Shown here: piece by piece, positions 15,931 through 23,318 of the stretch
Layout: each line of letters starts with the position of its first letter
How positions within the stretch are numbered: the first letter of the stretch is position 1
Assembly (NCBI GenBank): GCA_001793855.1
Contig: MGIR01000004.1
Location: forward strand, 5,475-37,537
Length of the DNA stretch: 32,063 bases
Origin: Candidatus Wolfebacteria bacterium RIFCSPLOWO2_01_FULL_45_19
GTDB taxonomy: Bacteria > Patescibacteriota > Minisyncoccia > UBA6257 > GWB1-45-9
Reading direction: 5' to 3'
The notes under the pieces: model-generated
Told to the model about the DNA's origin: nothing
The model's database searches: none
What the model saw: only the letters and a program-made list of their open reading frames with translations
Made by a program: the position numbers and the translations under genes

Positions 15931-16509
15931 ATGATTTACGCCCTTGAAGGTAAAATTATGGCAAAAAAGTCTGGCCTGGCGATTGTGGAAGTTGGCGGAA
16001 TCTGGTTCAGAGTTTTCGTCGGAGCTGGAACGCTCGAAAGTTTACCACCTCCGGGAAGCGTGGTCAAATTATTTTCTTATCTCCGCATGCGCGAGGATGG
16101 GATTGAATTATACGGCTTTTTGAGCGAACGGGAATTAAGTTTTTTTGAGCTTCTCAATACCATAAGTGGCATAGGGCCGAAGTCGGCGTTGAATATTTTA
16201 AGCATAGCCAAAACCGAAGAGCTTTTCGCGGCGATTCGCGAAGGCCGAGCGGACCTTTTTGGCAAGGCCTCCGGAGTGGGCAAAAAAACAGCGGATCGCA
16301 TCATTCTTGAGTTGAAAAATAAAGTTGATTTTCACGAATCGGCCGAAATGGTAAAGACCATGGAGAGTGATGAAGATATTGTTGAAGCGCTTGTTGCCGT
16401 GGGATATTCGCGCGTCAAAGCGAAGGAGGCGCTTTCAAAAGTTGATGCTGGCCTGAAAGAATCCTCGGGGCGCTTTAAAGCCGCGATGGATATGCTTAAA
16501 CAACAATGA
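15931..16509 (+). CDS. ruvA: Holliday junction branch migration protein RuvA
   Basis: RuvA binds four-way DNA junctions as a tetramer and loads the RuvB motor. The 192 residues match the family. The N-terminal OB domain begins MIYALEGKI, the helix-hairpin-helix pair is visible (LLNTISGIGPKSALNILS and FGKASGVGKKTADRIILEL), and the C-terminal domain III, which contacts RuvB, contains EALVAVGYSRVKAKEAL. ruvB and ruvC are not in the window. The stop TGA at 16507-16509 is followed after one base by the first inverted-repeat element. Confidence 0.96.
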   Translation: MIYALEGKIMAKKSGLAIVEVGGIWFRVFVGAGTLESLPPPGSVVKLFSYLRMREDGIELYGFLSERELSFFELLNTISGIGPKSALNILSIAKTEELFAAIREGRADLFGKASGVGKKTADRIILELKNKVDFHESAEMVKTMESDEDIVEALVAVGYSRVKAKEALSKVDAGLKESSGRFKAAMDMLKQQ

Positions 16510-16510
16510 G

Positions 16511-16635
16511 TCCCGTTAGAAGCCGCTTCGCTACGGAAACGTTAAATTATGAATATAAAATTTTACCATCAGACAATTAACAAGCTAGGTAACGACTTCA
16601 TCAACATAGCGAAGCGTTTCCTGCTTCTAACGGGA
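16511..16635 (+). mobile_element. 125-bp inverted-repeat element, copy A
   Basis: The element begins TCCCGTTAGAAGC and ends GCTTCTAACGGGA, a perfect 13-bp terminal inverted repeat. Inside the ends are a CGCTTCGCT/AGCGAAGCG pair and a GGAAAC/GTTTCC pair. It fills the ruvA-MurE spacer exactly: one base after the ruvA TGA, and its last A is the first base of the next ATG. Copy B at 30814-30938 has the same length and almost identical ends, but a diverged middle. No protein is encoded, so it resembles a MITE or REPIN; a structured RNA between genes is the alternative. Confidence 0.8.
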
Positions 16636-17939
16636 TGAACGCGGAAAATTTTCTGGAACGTTTAAAAAAAAATGAACTGATCGTCGCTTTGTATCGGATG
16701 TCGTTTTTGAGGCGGGCATATCATTTTACGCTCGCTTTTTTAGGCGCTTTGGTTTATCGTTTTCCGTCCAGAAAAATTTTCGTTCTCGGTGTTACCGGCA
16801 CAAAAGGAAAATCAACGGTTTTGGAGTTGATAAGCGCCATTTTTGAAGAAGCCGGAAAAAAGACGGCGTTGCTTTCTTCGGTTCGCGTTAAAATCGGGAA
16901 AGACAGCGCCAAAAATAAATCATCCACCACTATGCCGGGCAGATTTTTCATACAGAAATTTTTACGGCGCGCCGTTGGTACCGGATGTGAATACGCGCTG
17001 ATAGAAGTTACTTCTGAGGGCATTGAGCAATTTCGCCACCGTTTCATAAGTTTTGACGCCGCGCTTGTTACCAATCTTCATCCCGAGCATGTTGAAGCGC
17101 ACGGCTCTTTTGAAAATTACAGAAACGCCAAGGTCAGTTTTTTTGAATATGTTTCGCGTTCACGCAAGAAGAAAGTGCGTTTTTTCATCAATGAAGAGGA
17201 CGCGCATAGAGATTATTTTATGGCTGTCGCGCGCGATATTGAATCGGTTGTGCTGTTTGGACGCGAACAATTTATAGAGAACGAAGTAGGCGCGCGTTAC
17301 ACGCTGAAAGCCATGGGCGATCACGGCGTCGTCGGTGATTGGCTGAGGGCGAATTTTAATCTTGAAAATGCGGCAGCCGCGGTGGCTTTCGCGCGAAGCC
17401 AAGGCATTGACTGGTCGGTTATCGCGGCGACATTCAAAAAATTCAAGGGCTTGCCTGGGCGGCTTGAATTTATACAGCACAAGCCGTTTACGGTTGTCAT
17501 TGACTACGCGCATACTCCTGATTCTTTGCGAAAGGTTTATGAGACATTGAGTAATGAAAATTCAAAGCTAATATGTGTTCTTGGCGCCGCAGGCGGAGGA
17601 AGAGATAAGTGGAAGCGTCCGGAGATGGGCAAAATAGCATCGCAATATTGTTCGGAAATTATACTCACAAACGAAGACCCATACGATGAGGTTCCGGAAA
17701 AAGTCTTGGAAGATATTGAGGGCGGTTTTCCGGGCGCGGTGAATTACAGAAAAATTATGGATAGAAAAGAGGCGATTCGCGCCGCTTTGAAATCGGTCAA
17801 AAAAGGCGATACAATTATAATTACGGGCAAGGGTAGCGAGATTTGGATGCGTGTTGCCGGTGGAAAGAAAATTCCGTGGAACGAGAAAAAAGTTGTGCTT
17901 GCCGCGTTAAAAGCTTCAAAGAAAAGGTCGCGCGTTTAA
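16635..17939 (+). CDS. MurE-like Mur ligase with a reduced N-terminal domain
   Basis: Mur ligases add amino acids to UDP-MurNAc precursors of peptidoglycan in the cytoplasm. The 434 residues show the ATP-binding loop GVTGTKGKST (52-61), a central domain with EVTSEGIEQFRHRF and NLHPEHVEAHGSFENYRNAK (MurE style), and the C-terminal domain with VIDYAHTPDSL. MurE is normally near 490 residues; here only about 50 residues precede the P-loop, so most of the UDP-binding domain is absent. The DNPR motif that marks diaminopimelate use is replaced by EDPYDE. Substrate is therefore uncertain; a peptidoglycan role is likely. The start codon is formed at the edge of the inverted-repeat element. Confidence 0.85.
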   Translation: MNAENFLERLKKNELIVALYRMSFLRRAYHFTLAFLGALVYRFPSRKIFVLGVTGTKGKSTVLELISAIFEEAGKKTALLSSVRVKIGKDSAKNKSSTTMPGRFFIQKFLRRAVGTGCEYALIEVTSEGIEQFRHRFISFDAALVTNLHPEHVEAHGSFENYRNAKVSFFEYVSRSRKKKVRFFINEEDAHRDYFMAVARDIESVVLFGREQFIENEVGARYTLKAMGDHGVVGDWLRANFNLENAAAAVAFARSQGIDWSVIAATFKKFKGLPGRLEFIQHKPFTVVIDYAHTPDSLRKVYETLSNENSKLICVLGAAGGGRDKWKRPEMGKIASQYCSEIILTNEDPYDEVPEKVLEDIEGGFPGAVNYRKIMDRKEAIRAALKSVKKGDTIIITGKGSEIWMRVAGGKKIPWNEKKVVLAALKASKKRSRV

Positions 17940-17962
17940 TTATTTTATACTTATAAAACAAA

Positions 17963-18106
17963 ATGATGAATTATTGGGGAAATTCCACGGAATGGGGATG
18001 CGGAATGTGGGGATTCGGTATATTCGGCTTTCTTTTCCAAGTTGGAGTTCTAGCACTGTTGGTCTTGGCTATTGTCTGGCTGTGGCAGAAAGTTGCCAAA
18101 AAATAG
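17963..18106 (+). CDS. 47-residue membrane protein
   Basis: A short open frame begins ATGATG at 17963 and ends TAG at 18104-18106. It encodes MMNYWGNSTEWGCGMWGF followed by a hydrophobic segment (about 18-41) and the basic tail WQKVAKK. The product is rich in Trp and Gly at the N-terminus and would be a single-pass membrane protein. It sits between the MurE-like gene and the SIMPL gene, with 2 nt to the latter, so it is probably co-translated. I recognise no function. Reading-frame quality and tight spacing argue it is real. Confidence 0.7.
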   Translation: MMNYWGNSTEWGCGMWGFGIFGFLFQVGVLALLVLAIVWLWQKVAKK

Positions 18107-18108
18107 AA

Positions 18109-18873
18109 ATGAAAGACAATATAAAAAATATTCTAGGCGTTTCACTCGCGGTCGGAGTGATTGTTTTTGCTTTCAGCGCGTGGGTTTTCGCTAAATCATT
18201 TTTGAAATCTAGCGATCCGGCCCGGACTTTTAACGTAAGCGCCGAAGGCGAAGTGGTGGCCATACCCGACATCGCCGAATTCACTTATTCGGTTATAAGC
18301 GAAGGCGGAGAGGATATAGTTGCTTTGCAAAGAGAAAATACGCAAAAGGCAAACAGAATAAACGAATATTTAAAAACGCAGAGCGTTGAAGATAAAGACA
18401 TAAAAACGACAAGTTACGGCATAAATCCGCGATACCAATATTATCCTTGTCCGGTTGGCATGAGAGTATGCCCGCCGAGCGAGATAGTCGGCTACTCGAT
18501 CTATCACTCCGTTGTTATAAAAGTCCGCGATTTGTCGCGAGTGGGCGAATTACTTTCCGGAGTTGTTGAAAACGGCGCGAATTCCGCCTCGGGTCTGACT
18601 TTTTCAATTGACGATTTGGACAAAGTCCAGAGTCAAGCCAGAGATATCGCCATTCAGAAAGCCGGAGCGAAGGCCAAGGCAACGGCCGCTTCCGCCGGGG
18701 TCCGGCTCGGTAAAATAGTTTCAATAGACGAGAGTTTTTACACCCCATTTTATCAGACTCGCGCTTTGACAGAAGGATTTGACGGTGATTCGTTCGTTCC
18801 GTCGTCTCCGGCGATAGAGCCCGGCAGTCAAGAAATAAAAGTCAGCGTTTCCGTTAGATACGAAATAAGATAG
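18109..18873 (+). CDS. SIMPL-domain (DUF541) membrane-anchored protein
   Basis: The 254 residues start with a signal anchor (about 7-30, ILGVSLAVGVIVFAFSAWVF), then a SIMPL domain: FNVSAEGEVVAIPDIAEFTYSV, YLKTQSVEDKDIKTTSYGINPRY, VRDLSRVGELLSGVVENGA and a closing IKVSVSVRYEI. This domain (related to BP26/OMP28) is common on bacterial surfaces, and its molecular job is poorly known. The ATG at 18109 is chosen because it follows the stop of the small upstream gene by 2 nt and gives a clean signal anchor; a longer frame would run through that gene. Expected location is the outer face of the membrane. Confidence 0.9.
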   Translation: MKDNIKNILGVSLAVGVIVFAFSAWVFAKSFLKSSDPARTFNVSAEGEVVAIPDIAEFTYSVISEGGEDIVALQRENTQKANRINEYLKTQSVEDKDIKTTSYGINPRYQYYPCPVGMRVCPPSEIVGYSIYHSVVIKVRDLSRVGELLSGVVENGANSASGLTFSIDDLDKVQSQARDIAIQKAGAKAKATAASAGVRLGKIVSIDESFYTPFYQTRALTEGFDGDSFVPSSPAIEPGSQEIKVSVSVRYEIR

Positions 18874-18891
18874 TATCCAAATTAGGAGGGC

Positions 18892-18920
18892 TTGCAAAAG
18901 ATTGTAAAATGTGTTAGTAT
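18892..18920 (+). promoter_or_regulatory. Promoter of the DUF11/CAP/sortase group
   Basis: TTGCAA (18892-18897) and TAGTAT (18915-18920) are separated by 17 nt, the ideal spacing. The start codon lies 8 nt after the -10 box, so the leader is absent or one or two bases long. This is one of the few promoters in the window with a recognisable -35 box. Confidence 0.6.
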
Positions 18921-18928
18921 TTTGGCCT

Positions 18929-19906
18929 ATGAACACAAAGGTTTTTTTTGTTGTTTTTATTGCCGTTTTGGGCATTGGCATTACTACGCCTTTTATTGTT
19001 GGCGCGCAGTCGCCGCTTTTGCCTACTATTACGATAGGAGCCAGCCCGTCCACCGTTGACCGTGGAAGTCCGACGATTATTTCGTGGAACACGGTAAATG
19101 CTGCGAGCTGTTACGGTTTAGGCGCGTGGAGCGGACCAAAAGCGACCTCAGGAGCGGAAACAACGCATCCATTGGTTGACTCCACTTACATACTCGTGTG
19201 CAACAGCGGCTTCCCGGGCCAGTATTCTTCAGCGCATACAATAGTTAGGGTTAACAGTTTTTTTCAACAGCCCCAGCAATCGCCAATACAGCAGAACAAC
19301 GTTAACAGTTCGCTTGCAGTAACCAACTTGGTTTTAAACAAAACGTTGAACCAGTCCACCTTTACGAATTCCGTTGAGGCGCGGGAAACGGATACGCTTG
19401 TTTTTGAAATCAGGGTCAGAAACACCGGCGCTTCGTTGACGGACATTACCGTGCGCGATATTTTGCCGAAAGAAATTTTTTATCTCGGCAGTACCACAGT
19501 TAACGGCGCCGCGGTTAGCGATGGAATAGCCGGCGCTGGCCTCAATCTTTCTTCGGTTGTGTCCGGCCAGGAAATCGTAATCCGTTTCAGCGCGATTGTT
19601 TCTATTGGGATCGGCCAAACAACGGTTGTTAACCAGGCCGCGGCTATTAATTCTTCTGGTTTTTCTAATAGCGGATTTGCTACAATAATATTGAAGGGCG
19701 AAGGGCAAGTTTTGGGCGTAGGCGATATAGTGACCGGTCCGGAAAACGTCGTTCCTTGGGCTCTTGCGATAGGATTTTTCGCGACGCTTTTTATCCACCT
19801 CGTTTTTTTCAGACGGAGAGAGGAAACCGTGAATATAGCTTCCGAGCTTGAAACCGAAATTCGGAAATTAAGAACGGAAGAAAATCCTCGCTCCTTGCGT
19901 TTCTAA
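18929..19906 (+). CDS. Surface protein with DUF11-type domain and C-terminal membrane anchor
   Basis: The 325 residues have a signal peptide (FFVVFIAVLGIGITTPFIVGAQ), a small beta domain at about 25-95 with SWNTVNAASC and ATSGAETTHPL, a Gln/Asn-rich linker, then a DUF11-like domain at about 125-240 (LVLNKTLNQ, ETDTLVFEIRVRNTGASLTDITVRDILP). A membrane segment follows at about 272-292, and the cytoplasmic tail is charged. DUF11 domains build repetitive stalks in cell-surface proteins. The short N-terminal domain with SW...A.SC is often seen in CPR surface proteins, from memory. No LPxTG motif is seen although a sortase gene lies downstream. The ATG at 18929 gives the cleanest signal peptide. 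Confidence 0.85.
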   Translation: MNTKVFFVVFIAVLGIGITTPFIVGAQSPLLPTITIGASPSTVDRGSPTIISWNTVNAASCYGLGAWSGPKATSGAETTHPLVDSTYILVCNSGFPGQYSSAHTIVRVNSFFQQPQQSPIQQNNVNSSLAVTNLVLNKTLNQSTFTNSVEARETDTLVFEIRVRNTGASLTDITVRDILPKEIFYLGSTTVNGAAVSDGIAGAGLNLSSVVSGQEIVIRFSAIVSIGIGQTTVVNQAAAINSSGFSNSGFATIILKGEGQVLGVGDIVTGPENVVPWALAIGFFATLFIHLVFFRRREETVNIASELETEIRKLRTEENPRSLRF

Positions 19907-19918
19907 AATTTTTTACGA

Positions 19919-20920
19919 ATGGAATACGTTAAAAATTTCTTTTTTCCAACCGATGGCAATGAAATGTCGCCGTACGGGCTTTCGTACAGGGCTTCCGCTC
20001 TATATTTTATTTTTGCCCTGTCGTTGACCGTTGTCCCGGTTTATATGCGCGTTTCCGAACTCGCGACGCTGGCAAATTCGGATTTGACGAGTTTTACTTC
20101 AAGGTCGGTGATTGATCTCGCGAATTCGGCGCGCTTTGCTTACGGACTCGCGCCGCTTGAAGAAAATTCTAAACTGGCTTCCGCGGCGGAACAAAAAATT
20201 GAAGATATGTTCGCCAATCAGTATTTCGCTCATTTTTCTCCGCAAGGAAAGTCGCCGTGGGATTTTTTCAGAGCGTCCGGATATTATTACTACGCGGCCG
20301 GCGAGAATTTGGCAATTGACTTCGCGACTGCGGAAAGCGCTCATGTCGCGTTAATGAATTCGTCTGCTCACAGAGAAAATATATTAAATACTTTATACGA
20401 CGAGATAGGCGTGGCTGTGAAATACGGAACGTTTAACGGCCGCCCGAGCATTATTGTCGCGCAATATTTTGGGAAAAAGCGTGCCGTTGCGGCAGTTCAG
20501 TCGGAAGTTCCACCAGTCGCCGAATCTGTCGAACCCGCCGAACCTGCGGAACCAGAGGGCATTTTGGTTTCCGTGACAGCAAACAACGAAAACCGCGTAG
20601 CGGCGGCGATTGACGAGCCGGAAGTTTTACCCGAGAATGTTCCGGTTTCGTCAGCCGAAAGCAACGGAAATGGAGTATTGGCGGTGATTACGGCGGACTC
20701 ATCCGCGAAAGCCGCGGCTCTGTTTGCGATGCTTCTTCTGCTTCTTTCTGTTTTATTTCTTATCACAAGAACCGGGACAATGCCGTTTGCAATCGGAGCT
20801 CGCGCGCTTGTTTTGCTGATTATGTTCGCGTATGTGGCGTTTACGGGAGTCGGCGAGACAAGGGCGGCAAAAGTTACTCCGGATTCTGCCTTTACGGTTT
20901 CCAATTCAGTAGGAAATTAA
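19919..20920 (+). CDS. CAP-domain (SCP/PR-1-like) membrane protein
   Basis: The 333 residues hold an N-terminal membrane segment at about 28-45, a CAP domain at about 60-195 and two hydrophobic segments near the C-terminus (about 263-283 and 288-308). CAP motifs are clear: YFAHFSPQGKSPWDF, GENLA and SSAHRENILN, containing the His, Glu and His that line the cavity in this family, and a closing IIVAQYFG. Between the CAP fold and the C-terminal segments is a Pro/Glu-rich stretch (VEPAEPAEPEG). CAP proteins act outside the cell; enzymatic activity is not settled. The gene ends one base before the sortase start, suggesting joint expression. Confidence 0.9.
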   Translation: MEYVKNFFFPTDGNEMSPYGLSYRASALYFIFALSLTVVPVYMRVSELATLANSDLTSFTSRSVIDLANSARFAYGLAPLEENSKLASAAEQKIEDMFANQYFAHFSPQGKSPWDFFRASGYYYYAAGENLAIDFATAESAHVALMNSSAHRENILNTLYDEIGVAVKYGTFNGRPSIIVAQYFGKKRAVAAVQSEVPPVAESVEPAEPAEPEGILVSVTANNENRVAAAIDEPEVLPENVPVSSAESNGNGVLAVITADSSAKAAALFAMLLLLLSVLFLITRTGTMPFAIGARALVLLIMFAYVAFTGVGETRAAKVTPDSAFTVSNSVGN

Positions 20921-20921
20921 A

Positions 20922-21566
20922 ATGTTTTTGAGGAAATTTAACATTTTTTTAATGGTATTTTTTGGGATGAGTTTCCTCGCTTATTTTTTGCTGAACGGCG
21001 GGGCGTATTGGCGCGTCGCGAGGTACGCTATTTTTTTGAATTCTCCGTTCGCGAGCGCGGAATTAAGGCAAGGTGATATTCTTGCTTTTGCCGCGTCTGG
21101 CGCGGCGGTTAGCGACGTTCCGGTCGGCAATTCATTGCTTGTAATTCCCAAAATCGGAGTTGAAGCGCCGGTAGTTATGCCAAAAAGCTCAACAAAAGAA
21201 AGCATTCTCGCGAGTATGGAAGAGGGTGTGGGAATATATCCGGGTTCGGCGAAGCTTGGAGAAGACGGACGCCTTATTATTTTGGGGCACAGTTCTCAGG
21301 CGACGTGGTATAGGGGAGATTACGCTCATGTTTTTGCTCTGTTGAATAAGCTTGAAGATTCTGACGAGTTTTATATAATAACAAACGGAAAGAAATATGT
21401 TTATCGCGTTTTCGCGAACAAAGTTTTGACGCCGCAAGAAACAAATGAATTTCTTTCAACGAAGCCGCCGCATTCCGAAATTAATCTTGTCACTTGTTAT
21501 CCAGTCGGTTCTGCGTCAAAGCGGACCGTTATACAGGCGAAATTGATAAGCGAAGAGACAATATAA
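20922..21566 (+). CDS. Sortase-family transpeptidase
   Basis: Sortases cut a sorting signal in surface proteins and join them to the cell wall or to another protein. The 214 residues have an N-terminal membrane anchor (about 6-25), then the sortase beta-barrel with LVIPKIGVEAPV. The catalytic set is visible: H123 in ILGHSSQ, C192 in LVTCYPVG and R201 in SKRTVIQ. Class is not certain; the short C-terminus and TCYPVG recall classes D to F. No LPxTG-type substrate is seen in the neighbouring surface proteins, so its targets may lie elsewhere or use a different signal. One-base spacing to the CAP gene and 3-nt spacing to the next indicate an operon. Confidence 0.93.
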   Translation: MFLRKFNIFLMVFFGMSFLAYFLLNGGAYWRVARYAIFLNSPFASAELRQGDILAFAASGAAVSDVPVGNSLLVIPKIGVEAPVVMPKSSTKESILASMEEGVGIYPGSAKLGEDGRLIILGHSSQATWYRGDYAHVFALLNKLEDSDEFYIITNGKKYVYRVFANKVLTPQETNEFLSTKPPHSEINLVTCYPVGSASKRTVIQAKLISEETI

Positions 21567-21569
21567 TCA

Positions 21570-22136
21570 ATGAAATATATTTATTTTGTCGTAATAGCAA
21601 TTGTATTAATCGCGGTCGCGAGTGTGTTTATGTTTAGGTCCGAGAACGGGGAATCGGTTGAAAATCCAATCGTCGTTTTGAGCACTGCGATGGGCGATAT
21701 TAAAATAGAACTTTTTGCGGACAAAACTCCGGTTACGGCGGGGAATTTTTTGAAACTCGCGCAAGAAGGATTTTATGACGGCACTAAATTTCATCGCGTC
21801 GTTGACGGTTTTATGATTCAAGGCGGAGATCCAAATACAAAAGGCGATGACGCTTCAACTTATGGCACCGGTGGTCCCGGTTATACAATAGAAGACGAAT
21901 TTGTTAATGGCATTTCAAACGCGCGCGGAACAATTTCAATGGCAAACATCGGCCAGCCCAATACCGGCGGTTCGCAGTTTTTCATCAATCTTGTTGACAA
22001 TGTTTTTCTTGATGGCCGACACGCGGTTTTCGGCAAAGTGGTTGCTGAAATGGAAGTTGTTGACGCTATAGCCGGCGTTCAAACAAACGAATTTGATATG
22101 CCCATTGAACCGGTTGTTGTTTTATCAGTGCGTTGA
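21570..22136 (+). CDS. Membrane-anchored cyclophilin-type peptidyl-prolyl isomerase
   Basis: Cyclophilins speed the cis-trans isomerisation of X-Pro bonds during folding. The 188 residues begin with an uncleaved-looking anchor (about 3-22, YIYFVVIAIVLIAVASVFMF), so the enzyme probably acts outside the membrane on exported proteins. The domain runs from about 34 to 188, with TPVTAGNFLKLAQEGFYDGTKFHRV, FMIQGGDP, MANIGQPNTGGSQFFI and FLDGRHAVFGKV, which include the conserved Arg, Phe and Gln residues of the active site. It follows the sortase gene by 3 nt, so a role in folding surface proteins of the same group is plausible. Confidence 0.95.
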   Translation: MKYIYFVVIAIVLIAVASVFMFRSENGESVENPIVVLSTAMGDIKIELFADKTPVTAGNFLKLAQEGFYDGTKFHRVVDGFMIQGGDPNTKGDDASTYGTGGPGYTIEDEFVNGISNARGTISMANIGQPNTGGSQFFINLVDNVFLDGRHAVFGKVVAEMEVVDAIAGVQTNEFDMPIEPVVVLSVR

Positions 22137-22163
22137 ACTCCCACGCCAAAAAACCCGCAAAAA

Positions 22164-22172
22164 TGCTAAAAT
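22164..22172 (+). promoter_or_regulatory. Extended -10 box for the 54-residue ORF
   Basis: TGCTAAAAT is an extended -10 box; the next ATG starts exactly 6 nt after it, as for pilT and others. Confidence 0.5.
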
Positions 22173-22178
22173 AAATTT

Positions 22179-22343
22179 ATGAACTGGCTAAAAGAAAGAA
22201 ATAAATTAATTGTTATTTTGTCGCCAAGCATTGAAGAAAAATGCTCTATTCTTTTAAAAAGAACGGACGCAAAGATTGTTTATGTAAGCGATAAAAGGTC
22301 AATTTTAGAAGTCCAAAATGAAAAAGCCCCCGATGCAGACTAA
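22179..22343 (+). CDS. 54-residue hypothetical protein
   Basis: A short frame begins MNWLKERNKLIVILSPSIEE and ends in VQNEKAPDAD. It is charged, with alternating hydrophobic residues that suggest two or three beta strands. No family is recognised. Support for a real gene is indirect: an extended -10 box lies 6 nt upstream and a terminator begins within its last codons. A non-coding short RNA with the same promoter and terminator is an equally reasonable reading. Confidence 0.45.
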   Translation: MNWLKERNKLIVILSPSIEEKCSILLKRTDAKIVYVSDKRSILEVQNEKAPDAD

Positions 22344-22361
22344 CCGCACAAGGGTCTTTTT
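22321..22361 (+). terminator. Terminator after the 54-residue ORF
   Basis: AAAAAG pairs with CTTTTT and CCC with GGG around one mismatch, with a loop of about 21 nt and a T run at the end. The stem starts inside the last codons of the ORF. Confidence 0.55.
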
Positions 22362-22538
22362 CGTAGTGATTAATCACATAATAGCAACAGGCCGTCAAGA
22401 GTCAATACCTTTGTGGATAACTAAAAATGTCAAAAATCGAGAAATAATACCATGACCTCAATTTTAATTTTCATAATCCTTCAGCTTTGAGGTGGTCGTT
22501 TTTGCGTCTATGGAAGATGCGGTGTATGCTAAAATAAA
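22344..22538. other. Spacer with a 12-bp palindrome and no gene
   Basis: This stretch holds GTGATTAATCAC (22366-22377), a perfect palindrome that could be an operator; one TGTGGATAA at 22412-22420, the complement of a DnaA-box sequence, without partners; and a possible weak stem from ACCTCAA near 22454 to TTGAGGT near 22487. I see no open frame or RNA family. Confidence 0.4.
22527..22535 (+). promoter_or_regulatory. Extended -10 box for the SDR gene
   Basis: TGCTAAAAT ends 3 nt before the first ATG (22539) and 9 nt before the second (22545). If the gene is leaderless like others here, the second ATG could be the true start. Confidence 0.45.
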
Positions 22539-23306
22539 ATGGCTATGTTTCAGTTAAAAAATAAAATAGCGTTGGTAACCGGCGCCAAGCAAGGAATGGG
22601 CAGGACTCACGCGTTTGCGTTGGCCGAACAAGGAGCAAAAGTAGTTGTTACCGACATCAATCAAGACGAATGCGCGGCGGTGGTTGAGGAAATAAAATCA
22701 AAAGGAGGAGAGGCCGCTTGTTTCAAAATGGACGTTTCCAATGAGGCCGAGGTTGATCAGGTTTTTGATAAAGTTGTAAAGCAATTCGGGCGATTGGATA
22801 TTTTGGTAAATAACGCGGGCATCTATTTCTCAAAGCTGGCATTGGAACTTACCGAAGAAGATTGGGATAAAATGATCAATATTAATCTCAAGGGCCAATT
22901 TCTTTGCGCCAAACGAGCCGCGAAAGAGATGGTTAAAAACAAGTGGGGGCGGATTATCAATATATCCTCGGTCGCTTCTGGGCAAGTTGGCGTCGGGATT
23001 GCCGGTGGCGCGCACTATACTGCTTCAAAGGGTGGAATTATCGGAATGTCGGAAACTCTTGCGGTTGAATGGGCACCCTTTGGAATAAATGTAAATGTCA
23101 TTGCTCCCGGCGCGATTGATACGCCAATGGTGCAGGCAGCGCAAATACCCAAAGAGGCAATGGACGCGATGCTTCAACGTGTCCCCTTAAAAAGAATCGG
23201 CAAACCCGAAGAGGTTTCGGCAATGGTTGTTTTTCTCGCATCCGAAGAAGCAAGTTACGTTACCGGCGCCACTTTCTATGTGGATGGCGGTTGGCTGGCT
23301 GTTTAG
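22539..23306 (+). CDS. Short-chain dehydrogenase/reductase, FabG-like
   Basis: The 255 residues form a classical SDR: cofactor loop TGAKQGMG (14-21), NNAG (91-94), catalytic Ser in NISSVAS (143-144), Y160 and K164 in YTASK, and the PGAIDTPM segment. Asp at the end of the second strand (VVTDINQ) suggests NAD use. The length and C-terminal YVTGATFYVDGGW are those of FabG-like reductases, but substrate cannot be told from sequence, and many such enzymes act on sugars or small ketones. No fatty-acid synthesis genes are nearby. A start at 22545, two codons later, is possible. The gene has its own promoter and is followed after 12 nt by the MBL nuclease gene. Confidence 0.93.
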   Translation: MAMFQLKNKIALVTGAKQGMGRTHAFALAEQGAKVVVTDINQDECAAVVEEIKSKGGEAACFKMDVSNEAEVDQVFDKVVKQFGRLDILVNNAGIYFSKLALELTEEDWDKMININLKGQFLCAKRAAKEMVKNKWGRIINISSVASGQVGVGIAGGAHYTASKGGIIGMSETLAVEWAPFGINVNVIAPGAIDTPMVQAAQIPKEAMDAMLQRVPLKRIGKPEEVSAMVVFLASEEASYVTGATFYVDGGWLAV

Positions 23307-23318
23307 GAAAATATTTAA

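Noticed and set aside
21562-21567. TATAAT before the cyclophilin gene as a separate promoter
   Set aside because: It ends only 2 nt before the ATG, too close for the start codon to be transcribed in full.
22412-22420. TGTGGATAA, a perfect DnaA-box complement
   Set aside because: A single box without cluster, dnaA/dnaN genes or an AT-rich unwinding zone does not make an origin.
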